Notes under the pieces: generated by a model
Databases searched by the model: none
Told to the model about the DNA's origin: nothing
The model's input: the letters and a program-made list of their open reading frames with translations, nothing else
Shown: positions 12,012 through 22,764 of the stretch, in pieces
Layout: the number at the start of each line of letters is the position of its first letter
How positions within the stretch are numbered: position 1 is the stretch's first letter
Origin: Oryzias latipes
Lineage: Eukaryota; Chordata; Actinopteri; Beloniformes; Adrianichthyidae
NCBI RefSeq assembly: GCF_002234675.1
Contig: NC_019875.2
Location: 21,942,299-22,006,298 of the forward strand
Direction: 5' to 3'
Length of the DNA stretch: 64,000 bases
Made by a program: the position numbers and the translations under genes

Positions 12012-13199
12012 ATGCATTTTGGTCTGCTTTCAGCCACATTTTTCTTTTGCACCACTTGGATGAATTTGGTTCATGCATGTAAGTATAAAAAAACTGATTT
12101 CTATAATTGTCAGAGCAAAGAAAATAGTGTTTGTTATTGATTTGCCTTTCTGTGATCTTTATAGTCATTGGACCTATGAAGGGGTGTGAATGTCTTAGGT
12201 GGTATGACACAAAAGTGAATATCAGCCTCATTAAGAGCTACACCATTCAAGAAGAGACCAAATGTTCTGTCCGAGTAATAAAGTAGGTACTTTTACAGAT
12301 CTTACATTTCTTTTATTGTATCACATTTCTAAATGCACTTAACATGAACTAGAAATAGCATTCTAATATTATCCCTGTTATCTCTGAAATATGTCTGCTT
12401 GACTAGTTTTTACAATGTTTGTGAGGCCTATCGACTGTTAAAGAAAGATGATATTGAATCTTGAACTTCATGCTCCTCTGTTCTCTTGAACTATATTATT
12501 TGACATTTGATTAATTATATTTTCTTAGCAACCCTAACATTCTCAAACTGTATAGGCCAAATTGACAAATCCTACTGGCTGAAAACAGAAAAAAGTAAAA
12601 AAAAAAACAGGGTACGAATGTGCTGCTAATGACCCATGTTCAATTGCAGGTTTAAAACTGTACGGGGAAAAACTATTTGTTCTGATCCAAACAACAAGTG
12701 GACAAAAAATACAATGAAGAAGCTGGATTTGCAGAAGAGTGCTCTGGTAGAAAGACAGAACATGAGAATAGAAAGTGGAATAGCACCAACAAAGTCTGCA
12801 CTGACACACAGGCCATCCACACAAAAGCCTGGGGCAGTTTCTGCAGCAATGCATTTGCTATCTACACTGAGACCTAAAGCCCAACGGATGACATCTCCAG
12901 CATCCTCACTGATATCTGCCACTCCCACACTGACACCTGCAACAGCCACATCCCTTTTAGCACCTGGAGCATCCCCATCTGCCCCTGGAGCATCCCCATC
13001 TGCACCTGGAGCATCCCCATCTGCACCTGGAGCATCCCCATCTGCACCTGAAGCATCCCCATCTGCACCTGGAGCATCCCCATCTGCACCTGGAGCATCC
13101 CCATCTGCCCCTGGAGCATCCCCATCTACTCCTGCCAGATCCACATCACCTACACCAAAACATACAATATTCACACCAACACCTACAGAATCTGTATAA
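12012..13199 (+). CDS. CXC-spaced chemokine with heptapeptide-repeat mucin tail (paralogue 2)
   Basis: Secreted chemokine of 244 residues in exons 12012-12078, 12165-12282 and 12650-13199. The cysteines (C30, C32, C56, C72), the signal peptide (about 1-22) and the lengths of exons 1 and 2 are identical to those of the gene at 2194, so the pair arose by tandem duplication. The core reads GCECLR, SYTIQEET and KFKTVRGKTIC. It has the same C-x-C start on a CC-like body and no ELR. The tail is Ser/Pro/Thr-rich, and residues 166-221 consist of eight copies of A-P-G-A-S-P-S (one copy has E for G). Unlike its paralogue it stops at 13199 before any basic tail. Sequence resembling such a tail continues out of frame to about 13435. 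No membrane segment is visible. Receptor unknown. Confidence 0.83.
12960..13127 (+). repeat. Coding minisatellite, 8 x 21 bp
   Basis: Eight in-frame 21-bp units specify A-P-G-A-S-P-S within the last exon of the second CXC-type chemokine. Units differ by single substitutions (GCA/GCC for Ala, one GAA in place of GGA). The array probably varies in copy number between individuals. It also keeps a long antisense frame open, which is not evidence for an antisense gene. Confidence 0.9.
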
Positions 13200-13435
13200 G
13201 GAAATGCTACATCGGAAATGAAACCTTAAAAAAAATGACAGCAGCCTCCGAATTGGAACCTGCAGCGTGCACACCAGCTCTCCCAGGACCTGGTCCAGCA
13301 ACAGCAGCATCCACAGTGACACTGGCATAATCCAGAATGAGAACTGGAGCTTCCAAATACATAGGTTTGTGGAGAAACTGCATGAAAGTAAAAACAAAAA
13401 TGAAAAAGAAGAAGCTGAACCAAGAAGTCTCATAA
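13200..13435 (+). pseudogene. Probable relic of a longer chemokine tail, now 3' UTR
   Basis: After the stop at 13199, another frame (13237-13332) reads as an Ala/Thr/Pro/Ser-rich mucin-like stretch. A further segment (13337-13435) reads as a lysine-rich tail (KVKTKMKKKK) comparable in character to the basic C-terminus of the paralogue at 2194. This suggests that paralogue 2 once had the full stalk-plus-basic-tail layout and lost it by frameshift or a new stop. The comparison is of composition and order, not of close identity. Confidence 0.4.
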
Positions 13436-13679
13436 CACCAGCACTATGCATGTTGATACAATCAGCAAGCTAACCACTGTAAAAGAGTAGAACAAAGATT
13501 TATAGATAAAAATAAGTGAAAAGGAAAATGGAAAAAAAAAACTCAAAAAGATCATTAAATTATTACAACAAAAACTGTTTAAAATGTTCATTTTATTTTT
13601 TACATAAATTGATGGTTTCTCTATAGTATACATATGAAATCTGTTAAAACTCATAATTTGTATCTTTCTGCACCATTTG

Positions 13680-13685
13680 AATAAA
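13680..13685 (+). promoter_or_regulatory. Poly(A) signal of second CXC-type chemokine
   Basis: AATAAA lies 481 bases after the stop codon, in an AT-rich 3' UTR. No nearer canonical hexamer was noticed. Confidence 0.5.
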
Positions 13686-16600
13686 TATTTTTACCAAATC
13701 ATTTTGAGTGTCCATTATTTGGAAACTTTTTTTTCCAAGACTTTTCATCATGTGTGAAAATAGATCCCTGGTCTAGCTTAATTACTAATTACTTACAATT
13801 TTTGACATTTTATTCTAAAACCATCCAAGATTCCTGATGAACTATTTTTTAGCAAATAGTGAAGGTTAAAACACTTTTTACAAATTGCATTGTCATCTTG
13901 AGAAAAAATCCAAAGTAACCTTTTTTATTCTGAAGAGTCTTTTTATAAACCAAATTTTAATTAGAATTCCTGAACTCATTAAAACCCACTCTTTTGTTAA
14001 AAGTAGGAGCTGACCTTTGGATTTTAGTTACTTTCTTTTTTTAAAGACGGTTCTAAACATTAAAAAACATTCAACAAGTGTGCAGGAAGGAAACTAGCTG
14101 AAGCATTTGGTAGATAATGATGAAATTGAGAGATATCTCAGTGAGTGGGTACATCATGCAGACGCTGCAGCAAAACAAGTAATGTATAAGTCACATCAAG
14201 ACGATAGTTAGAAAAGCAAATGTTATAAAAAAAAAAGTCAATTATAACACATTATAAGGGCTTCAAACGCAGAGTAATTTCTGGATAAGTTTATTTGGCC
14301 ATGTGCAAAGTCAAGAGCCAGAAACAAGTATTTCTCACTTCTGGTACTTTAGTGTCATTGCATTCTATTTTTTTTCTGCAGCACATCTGCTTCAATCAAC
14401 TGTGTCATTGTAGACCAGGAGATGTCACTGGCGACAACTAAACAACATTTGCTCTTTGACATACAGTAACTTTTCAACCATCTATGCGAGCTACGTGAAT
14501 AAACTGATTCTTATGTGGAGAAAAGAGGCTTTTCATATCTGCTTTGCAGTGATATGCAACACATTGCTAACAAAAGGTGTTGCAATTTGGCACAACGCCA
14601 CTTTTCTCTGTGACAGAATCAGCTGATTTCAATTGTGTAAGCACACCTTTTTTGTTAAGTGTTGCATATCAGTGCAAGGCTACTTTTCTTCACTTCAGAG
14701 TCCACTGAAATTATGTTAATTGTGTAAACGGTTTAAAAGTAATGGTAGTCAAAAGACTCTCATAATAGGGCTAAAGCTCAAGTTAAAGTGCCTCAACCAC
14801 ACAGTCCATACAGATGGAATCTAATCATTAGGACAGGGAATGTCACTCCACTGAGTGGGAAGAGTTGGACCCACTAACTCCTAAATACACACAAATTAGA
14901 GCTGTAATGTAATTAAAAATGACTGATTAAAAAAATGTTGCCATAAAGAATAAATAAAGCAAAATACATCAAAACTGTATTGAACCTAGACTACACATAA
15001 GTTTAAATTTAGTTTAAATCGTGACCTTTTATTATGGGAGTCAATGGAAAACTGTTCCTCGTTGAAACCTGCCTTTAGTGGACCTTTGATGAAGTGCAAT
15101 ATTTGATTCCTTCCACAATTTATTAGCTACTACTAGTTGAATTTTAATCTAGAGGTGAGAATTAAATACTTTTGTTTCTAAGTGTGCACTATAGGTTTGT
15201 ACATACAGTATACTTCACCACAGCGTAAGCCATTTTTCATTTTTGCACTTAAAAGTTCACCATCACACTCATCTGAATAGCTGAGGGTAGGCCACCCGGG
15301 TGGGAAAAACCCATTACGCTGAGGTTCAAGTAAATTTTGTACCGCCTCACACACTCTCCACACACCTCCTCCAGCTACAACGCTCCGAGAGCAAACGGTA
15401 CTTTCTCTTATAACCCACGCACTTTTTTTATATACCTTTTTTTAGAACATTACACATCATCGAGTTGTTGCCCCCATATGTTGGAAACACTAACTGAAAA
15501 CTTCCACCCAGTCGACACACAGCCCACCACACATTTGAAGGGGAACATGGTGGCCACAAGAATGGGTAAACGCTTCCAAAAGGACTTGCAATGGAGTGAC
15601 ACAGCACTGCATTTTGAACTGAGGGATTATCATTCCATCAGCAAATGACCTTTTTTGCATGAAGGAGTTGTGGTTTGGTTAGAGTGCAGATTTAGGTCAC
15701 GAACATTTCTTTGCACAGCCTGTTTTCTTTATTTATTTTTTTAGTCATTTTACACAATGGTAAAAAAAAAGACATCTAAAGTAGCATCTTTTTACAACTG
15801 TAAGGTTTGTGCATAATATGATTTTAAACAGTTAACAATAATAAAAGACAAAAGCGCCTACAATGTTTTTAGAAGAAAGGTAGCAGTACATCCACATGCA
15901 CACATTTGTTTATACACATTTGCTTGTAACACTTGTCTCGGACTATTAGAGATTACAATTTTTATGAATTTTAATGAATCTTGATAAGGTAAGGTTGTTA
16001 CACATCGAATAGACATTAAAAATACAGCAAGCGGCTTATCATGTAGGGGATTTATTTACAGCCAAACATCTTAAAATCAAAACATGAATTTGTCCAAACA
16101 TGTCATGGCAAAACTGCAAAACACTCAGCAAATCCTGGAAACTATAAAAAAAATGCAAAGAACTTCATTTTTACCTTTATTTGTCAAAGGATGTTTTGTC
16201 AGATTACTCAGTTTACTTAACCCTTATAACGTCTCTCGATGCAAATAGGCATCGAACAACTTCTGGTCCAAATTTAGCTTCATCTATCTACATGAAAGCA
16301 AAAACATTTTGTCTTCATAGCTGGAAATAAATTTAGGCGTCAAACACTTCAAGTACAATTCCAAATGTATTTGTTTTTAAATTCCCTGTAGTGAAAGTGA
16401 TTTGTTCTTTGTCGCTTCTGTCCTTTTTAATCAGATCAATCTTTTCTCACGCTCACATAAGTCAGTAAGCAGCTGTCACATGTCGTCACATTTTTCAGTG
16501 GTTAGTTATCAGTGGGAATGGAGTGCTGAGTTCTGAGGTTGCAGGTTTCTCCCTGTTTCCTTCAGATCTGAAACTAAAATTAAACAGACTGCAGCTGAAG

Positions 16601-16691
16601 CACAGTCACATGCTGATTTGCAAGCATTCATTAATGTCAGTTAACACACAAAAAAGTTATTTATATTTTTACAATAAAAAACCGTGTGACT
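13686..16691. other. Intergenic, one dispersed repeat and nothing else recognised
   Basis: AT-rich DNA. The stretch 14440-14745 belongs to a repeat family with a second copy at 19035-19445. The remainder, including the open frame at 15337-15648, shows no recognisable motif or exon structure. Confidence 0.5.
14440..14745. repeat. Dispersed repeat, family with copy at 19035-19445
   Basis: Shares phrases such as 'acagtaacttttcaacc', 'ctgattc...gcggagaaaag' and 'cagaatcagctgattt' with 19035-19445, and both copies contain several internal inverted segments built from the same phrases. This is typical of a non-autonomous transposon family in medaka-like genomes. Ends are not resolved. Confidence 0.5.
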
Positions 16692-16697
16692 TTTATT
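16692..16697 (-). promoter_or_regulatory. Poly(A) signal of the - strand CC chemokine
   Basis: On the - strand the bases read AATAAA, 140 bases after the stop codon of the CC chemokine that ends at 16837. Confidence 0.45.
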
Positions 16698-16836
16698 ATT
16701 ATGATTAGCTTTTAGCTGTTACCACAGCAACCCAAGGTGTGAATGCAAAATCACAGCTATACATATAATATGCTTTCTTGTTCTTCTGCCAGAAATATGT
16801 ACATTTCATTTGAAACCCTTCAAAATCACCACAAGA

Positions 16837-17627
16837 TCATATTTTTGTGGCATTTTGCCAGTTCTTTCCATCCAGATAGGCCATACTGGTGAGCGTCCAG
16901 AGTGAGTTAGGGTTGGCACAGATTCTGACATTTTTGATTGTGGTAAACCTGTTAAAACACAGAAATAACACAGTTTAAAGATTGCTTTCTTAATCTAGTG
17001 AGCATTTTAAAATCAATCATAGCTGTGTCTACTACTAATTACTGATTTATCAACTTAGTGGCCTAGAGTGTCCACCCTGAGGCTGGTAGGTCGTGGGTTC
17101 AAATCCATACTTGAGTCATACTAAAGAGTCTTAAACTGGGACTCCGCATTAAGAGTTCGGATTGAGGAAAGAAACCACCAAATGATTCCTGAGTGTGGCT
17201 GTGTTTGCATCTTACTGCTCCCCCGAGCCACAGGTCAAACACGGAGAACAAATCACACACCCAGATAATAACATTTTCTGTCAAAAATGCTAAAATAGAA
17301 ACTTTGTAAAAGAATTGAAGTAGGATAGGTATTTCAAACTTACACCACTGCATGTTTGGAGCAGGATGGTGGATACTGGACATAGTACTTCTTCAAAAAG
17401 TCTCGATGAACTTGGGTGCGTGAAATCTTTAAACAGCAACTTGAAATTCCTCCTTTAAACAAAAACAGTGACAAGTGTTATTTATTTGTTGCCACAATTG
17501 TCATTTAATAAAATTAAAAGGGCAAATAAATTGCATTAAAAGTTTCAATGTTTTTCTTACCTTGAGTTGAAACTTGAGACAGCAGCACAGCCACCAAAAA
17601 AAGGGAGAAGAAAGTCATACCTGACAT
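16837..17627 (-). CDS. CC chemokine
   Basis: Secreted CC chemokine of 95 residues. Exons on the - strand are 17627-17561, 17452-17344 and 16948-16837, with phase-1 and phase-2 introns as in other CC chemokines. The signal peptide covers about residues 1-22. Adjacent cysteines C28-C29 (SSCC) pair with C53 and C69. Family hallmarks are QYPPSCSKHAVVFTT, then ICANP and W76 in the C-terminal helix. The start at 17627 gives a full signal peptide; an in-frame Met three codons later is a weaker choice. The exon-2 acceptor is a tandem site (AG at 17454-17453 or 17451-17450), so one glycine may be present or absent. The second intron contains a SINE. A TATA box lies 45 bp upstream. Predicted role is leukocyte attraction through a CCR receptor; which CCL it is cannot be told from sequence alone. 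Confidence 0.88.
17055..17275 (+). mobile_element. tRNA-derived SINE in chemokine intron
   Basis: The head contains an A-box-like 'gtggcctagagtg' and a B-box 'gggttcaaatcc', as in a tRNA. It is followed by a body ('actaaagagtcttaaactgggactc', 'cattaagagttcgg', 'accaccaaatgattcc') that matches a SINE widespread in percomorph fish. It lies in the second intron of the CC chemokine, in antisense to it. It is not a functional tRNA gene. Confidence 0.7.
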
Positions 17628-17671
17628 TGTTGCCACCTTATGCAGTATGATCTGCAATCTTTCCTGCACGT

Positions 17672-17679
17672 CTTATATA
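17672..17679 (-). promoter_or_regulatory. TATA box of CC chemokine
   Basis: TATATAAG on the - strand lies 45-52 bp upstream of the ATG at 17627, giving a very short 5' UTR, as is common for chemokines. Confidence 0.6.
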
Positions 17680-18739
17680 AGACCACTGACATAGTTTAGA
17701 TTTTTTGTTGCAGCACCCACCAAAAAGACTCACAAGTGAAAAGACAAGAATCTGGAACTTCCTCCCACAGAAGCTAAAGTTGACTCTTTGCCCCCATTTT
17801 GTCTTTGTTTGTGGTCTGGTTGTGTCACTAATTTTTCCACAGGTGGGACAGGATTATTGACCTGGTTTTGAAGACTTTGATTTGCAATATCAAAATGAAT
17901 GTGAGTTTTAGTGAGGTTAGAAAATGCTATTAATAGGATTTTAACATGGCTTGAGCGGAACGTAAAAGTCTGATGGCTCTTTGTCGCCTCATCTTACTCA
18001 TATAAGGAAACAGAAAAGGAGGTCACTGCCCACCCCTTTAAGAGTAAACTTTGATTAAGTGTTAGCACCACTTAAGGAAAGGGTAACTTGCAATTTAGGA
18101 TGTAGAAAAAAAGTTGTAAAATACTAAACAAACAGCAGCAACCACTCTCAATGATGCTGTCAGCAAACCGCCGCTCCACTGTGCTTTTCACTTTCTAACA
18201 CGGAAGCTTCCGCCTAGGCTTTTGAGGTGAGTGCTTTCCTGTGCATCTGATGCTCCTGTACTCATTTCTGCTACCTCAGAAATTCTAAAGAACTAAACAC
18301 TTGCATGTCTTGCAAAAACATGTGTTGTTGAACAATCATGATTTTGCATGTTTGAGGTATAGGGGCTTTCACAGGTGGGTTCACAAAGTGTCCTTCCAGA
18401 TACTTTTAAAAAGTCACACTCAAGTTCAGGCGTGTACAAAACTGACAAAACAAAAGCCCTCAGCAGTGTTAACAAATCGAGAAGCAAGTTTTGGTACGGA
18501 CTTTATTAAATGCTACTGCTCTGTGCCATATTAGGTACTTTTACTTCCTTGTTTGACGATGTGAAACCCTGTGGCCATTTTCATTCTGGCCTCAGACCCT
18601 GACTAACCTCACTGGAGGGGCTTCAAACAATGATAAAAACTGAATAAAGAGACACATCAACAGCTGTGAGCTGTTCTTCTAGCAAACATGTATGACCAGA
18701 TCAGTCTGAAAAAATGTTAATTGTTTTTTTATATTTTGC

Positions 18740-18910
18740 TTAAGTCCCACTCTGATCACCTTTTGATCTACCGGTATTTTAAAGGCGTTGCTGAAAGCTC
18801 TGTTCACACGCTCCCCCACTAGCTTAGCCCCAACCTAACAGTAGTGGTGCGACAAAATGTCATGTAGTTTTAGAGCTATCCAGCTGTACTTTTTGAGCTC
18901 GTGGGTGGCC
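18740..18910 (+). mobile_element. Partial TTAA-bordered MITE
   Basis: Begins TTAAGTCCCACTCTGATC, the terminus shared with the full-length copy at 48949-49521. It carries the internal phrases about a 'ttttgatct' site and 'agctatccagc'. The right half is missing. Confidence 0.6.
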
Positions 18911-19034
18911 TTTTAAAAATGCTATATTTTCACATGCTCCCGTTTAACGACAATTTGAAAAAGAAATGCCCAGATAAGCAATTTCCAGCTTTATTTTGTG
19001 TCTTTTTTTCTCTGGGACCGAATTCGCTCATTGA

Positions 19035-19445
19035 CGTGGATTGCGTGAGCACTTTAATACTGTAAAGGGTTTCATGTCAGCACAAGGCAGCTTTTCTCCA
19101 TTTCAGAATCCATGTGAGTGGATCTTCAACATGGGAAATGTTGTTAGCATCACCTAAATAACACACCCTCTTTGAACTACCGTAACTCTTCAACGCAATG
19201 AATGTAATTCCAGCTAATACTGAAGCGTAGAAAAGCAGCCGTACTCTGATATGCGACTTGAGCAACCAACTTAAATCAGTCGATTTTATTGCGGAGAAAA
19301 GTGTCTTTGCTCTGTTATCCACCACCTCATGTAAGTAATGTGTTGCATTTCAGTGCAAAGGCATGTCAGAATCAGCTGATTCATGTGGATCGCATAAATA
19401 GTTGAGGCGTTTCGTTACGTCGAAGAGCGAGTGTTATTTAGGTGT
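19035..19445. repeat. Dispersed repeat, family with copy at 14440-14745
   Basis: Contains several complementary pairs of the phrases 'gcggagaaaagtg', 'cttttctcc', 'cagctgattcatgtggatcgc' and 'gtaactcttcaacgc'. It appears to be a palindromic non-autonomous element. No coding potential was seen. Confidence 0.5.
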
Positions 19446-20250
19446 CACCAGCAACATCTCTGTTGAAAAAGAGCATTCAATAAGTAAGTAAAACAACAGA
19501 AATATCTGTAAAGGCATAATTCTTTAACAAGATGCCTTAAACTGCATCAATTTTAAGTTCAGAAAGGGAAACTGGCTACAGTTCTTGAACGTGTTGGAAA
19601 GAGAAAGCCGTCAGTGGCTGATAGCAGGTCCCTGAAAATCTTCAAAAGCACTCTAGATTGTTGGTGACAGGGACTGAGGGTAAAATCAGATTCATGAAGT
19701 GAAGCGCCCAGAGCTAAACTATAAGATGCATCCCATTAAAAATAAGGAAATTAAGAAAAAGCACTAAAAAGAATTGAGATTTTAGATTTTTTGACAAGAA
19801 AAGAATCTGGAAAGTTTTGAACCTGTGGGATGACTCAAGAAGGAAAACTTGACGCCTGCAACTGAACAACCAGGTCACAGAGAGTCACGCCAGGGTCTTT
19901 GCTTTAGTTTTTCTTCCTCCATCACTGCTCTGGTATTGTTTTATGTCTCAGACATCAAAGGGGGAAAATGACAACGACCACTGAAAAGTGGCTTCAATAG
20001 GAACCAGTGCGTCACATGATCACAAGAGTTTGGACACATTTTTTATTCTGTGAATAGACATCACATGTTGTAGACTCTTGGATTCTGTGTTTCTGCAAGT
20101 TAAGTGAATGTGACTTGACTTTAAACCTTGAAGTGTTTTGATGAATCGCACAAGTTTCTTTTGCACAGCCCTGTTTCCTATTTTACTTTGAAATCTGTCA
20201 GAAGTATCTCTACATTGGTAAAATGGATAAAGGCATATAAAGTCACTTAC

Positions 20251-20330
20251 CTGAGACCATGCAGAGAAATGTTAAAACCGCCATCAGCACCACCAGCTTC
20301 CTCCACCTTTTTCTGAAAATGTGTTGCGTT
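20251..20330 (-). pseudogene. Orphan chemokine-type signal-peptide exon
   Basis: On the - strand this reads R-K-L-V-V-L-M-A-V-L-T-F-L-C-M-V-S and then a perfect donor (G|GTAAGT) at phase 1, the same phase as exon 1 of all the chemokines here. The expected start before RKL is not ATG (the codon there reads TGG), though an internal ATG at 20284 is in frame. No matching cysteine exons follow. The best reading is the remnant of a lost CC chemokine gene, or the first exon of a gene whose other exons I failed to recognise. Confidence 0.35.
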
Positions 20331-20450
20331 CCTGCTGATGGCAGAATTTTTTTTTTTCAAATGTGGGTTGTCATGCCACGCGACCACACCAAAAGTTCTC
20401 TTTGAATGAAGCCCCATATTCATGTTGCTGATTTCCTACTAGGGAACAAA

Positions 20451-20884
20451 GGTTTTAGCTGTTCTGTCAGATGTCCCCCCTAAAGAAAATATAGGTCACA
20501 TCAGTCATTACATAAGTTCCATATACTTTTATTCTTTTATTCACTTTAATACTTTTATTTTTTTTTGTATTATGCTATGAGTATGCCATGTTGCTCATTT
20601 GAGTATTTTTTGTGTTTGAATTATGTCAAAAGTTATCTAATGCCTCAACGTTTCTGTGAAAACACCCGAAGAAAGTGTGAAGCTGTGACACGACAGTTGA
20701 ACTTCTGTCAATCTGCAAAAGGTGTGACAGCATTCATACAGAAAAGAGTTACAGGTGACCAAAGTAGCAAAAAGAACAACATGAGACAAAATGATTAACA
20801 ATAAAAGTATTAATGTGTACTTATTTTGTGACGATCTGACCAATATTTCCTTTAGGGGTGACATATGACAGAACAGCTGAAACC
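20451..20884. mobile_element. MITE with about 35-bp terminal inverted repeats
   Basis: The left end starts GGTTTTAGCTGTTCTGTCAG and continues through a C-run to CTAAAG at 20485. The right end (20850-20884) is its reverse complement with about four mismatches. The interior is AT-rich with further short inverted segments. The two open frames in it (+ and -) lack known domains and are explained by the element. Confidence 0.6.
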
Positions 20885-22214
20885 CTTCAATAAGAAGGGT
20901 TCTTGTGTTTCTGGTTGCCCTGTTCACTTCATTATGGAGCCTGTTTGTTGTGAGATAAACTGTAACCTGTGCTGAATGCTCCCCCTTTCTGTCAGCTGCT
21001 CCAGCAGATCCACACATCAATAAAGTAATGATGGACTGATGAAATTACCGTCCTTTGGCTTTCATCAAGGGCCTGGTAGCTTTTAGTAGGTTTTTTCTTC
21101 CTAATGACTGTTTTTTATGTTGATCCACATCAGAAGATTCTCCACAAAGAGCTGCATTCTGATGTGCGGATTTTTATCAAGATATTCAGATTTAACTTGA
21201 TTGTATATTGAAGTAAATTATTCTAAAAGCTGGCAGCAACTTGGAGACATTAGAGTAATAATGCTTGAAAACTAAAAGGACTTTACAAAAATTTGCTCTT
21301 TTTGACTTTACGTGTTATGTACTTTTGATTGTTCCCTAGACCCTGCATTGGCTCTCAAGGGCAGCTTTTTTTGCTCAATAATTTTCAAAAGCCATGCTCT
21401 AACTTAGTTTACAATATAATCTTAGTGTTTTAAAATCCTTTAAAATTGTAACCTGAATGAGGGAATTAGTCTACCATTTCATTACAAATTTTTGAGGGAA
21501 ATTATTCTTTCATTACTGAGAAAACTATATTTAGTTGTGTTGAAAATCGGATGCAAAGCTAAAATGAAAAAGGATTTTCAATTCATAAAACGGAGCTTTT
21601 CTGAAGATGACTGGACTTTTCCAGCTTCCTTCCTCCTTGTCACGAATCAGTTCTGCTTTTTAGAACAGTTTGCTTTTCCCTTAAAACCTCTAAATCCTGC
21701 CTACTAAGACAGACAGGATGCTTTTACGTCAACTGATGTGAAAGCACTTCCCTTTTCTAAAGGTTACTTTCATTATTCATTTAGCATTCTTACCTTTTTT
21801 AAGTTTTATGTATAGTACCATTATATTCATTTGTGTATTCATATATATATATATTACTCCAAAAATATCTGGCAGTTTCCTGATTGTGTGCAACACCATC
21901 AGTAAAAATCCTCCAAAAACCTCAATCCATTCATAAAAAAGGATCTATTGGCATCTTGGTCAAGGCTAGGCTAAAAAAAGGGGAGGGGGAGTAGAGGGGA
22001 GTTTTTTCAGTAGTCTGTGGGTACAGTCGACGATAGATTGTAGTGCAGGCGGGATCTGGAGGTCCCTTGAAAGTATTCGTGTGGTTGAAATGGGATCAGA
22101 TCATCCCTTGAAGTGTGTGTGGTGCAGGTCGGGTAAGATCGAAGACGGATTAAAATGCTGGCAGGATCTGGAGCAGCCTATTAGCAACTAATTGTTATTG
22201 TTATTAAGTTTAAT

Positions 22215-22620
22215 TCAAACATGTTGTGAAGAAACTGGATTCTCTAGAAAGGACTGTATTATATTAGTTCGTACCCCGTCAGTTTCTTGCACACAGAAAT
22301 AAATGAATAATGACTCAGAGACAAAACTTATCTTTTGTGGAGGTTTTACTTCGTTCAAACACGAAGGGGACAGACAGATGAACATGGTGCATTCAAAGTC
22401 CGAACCTACGAGCTCAGAGATGAAAAACCCTGCATTTGCATATTCAGAAGATCGTCCGATAGACCCTGTGTGAAAATCACGCCCACAAAGAGACTGGAGA
22501 GAAACTCCAAGGCTAAAGTGAAAATAATTCTGAGGCCTGCTCAGCAGATCACACATGCACAGAAAAATTGGAGTATGAGAAGAAACTGTGAGGAAAATAG
22601 CTTGGCTGTGCTTTCTTCAA
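22215..22620. repeat. Possible LTR fragment
   Basis: The block contains 'agaaactggattctctagaaagg', an AATAAA-type signal and GC-richer, unique-looking sequence unlike the flanks, which is how fish LTRs often look. Neither TG...CA termini nor a target duplication could be fixed. This is a weak call. Confidence 0.25.
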
Positions 22621-22764
22621 ATATAATATAATTTTGAGATGACAATACATGCTCAGTGAATTAAGTTTAAACCAATAGTGTAATAAAAGTTAAAGGCAGT
22701 TTCTAACTAGTCTTCACACCAATTTCTTCACACATGTTAATAGGATTTTAAATATTCTGTGATT

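Larger units (their letters stand above)
17700..20250. other. Intergenic, repeats only
   Basis: Holds a partial copy of the TTAA-bordered MITE (18740-18910) and a dispersed repeat (19035-19445). Exon 2 and 3 candidates for the orphan signal exon at 20251 were sought on the - strand here and none had the expected cysteine pattern. Confidence 0.5.

Noticed and set aside
12960-13127. CRISPR-like array of regular repeats
   Set aside because: A contiguous coding minisatellite without spacers, in an animal genome.
12626-13174. 182-codon open frame on the - strand with Asp/Ala/Gly repeats
   Set aside because: It is the antisense of the 21-bp coding minisatellite in the chemokine on the + strand; repeats without stops in one strand keep the other open as well.
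17055-17140. Possible tRNA gene (A and B box-like sequences)
   Set aside because: The sequence cannot fold into a full cloverleaf and continues into a SINE body; it is a tRNA-derived SINE head.
18293-18487. - strand frame containing FLKVSGRTLCEP, faintly like a chemokine third exon
   Set aside because: No preceding CC/CXC exon, no splice acceptor at the expected place and wrong residues after the cysteine; likely chance.
22335-22631. 98-codon frame on the + strand rich in Arg and Lys
   Set aside because: Lies in repeat-like DNA with an overlapping - strand frame of similar length; no domain or splice context.
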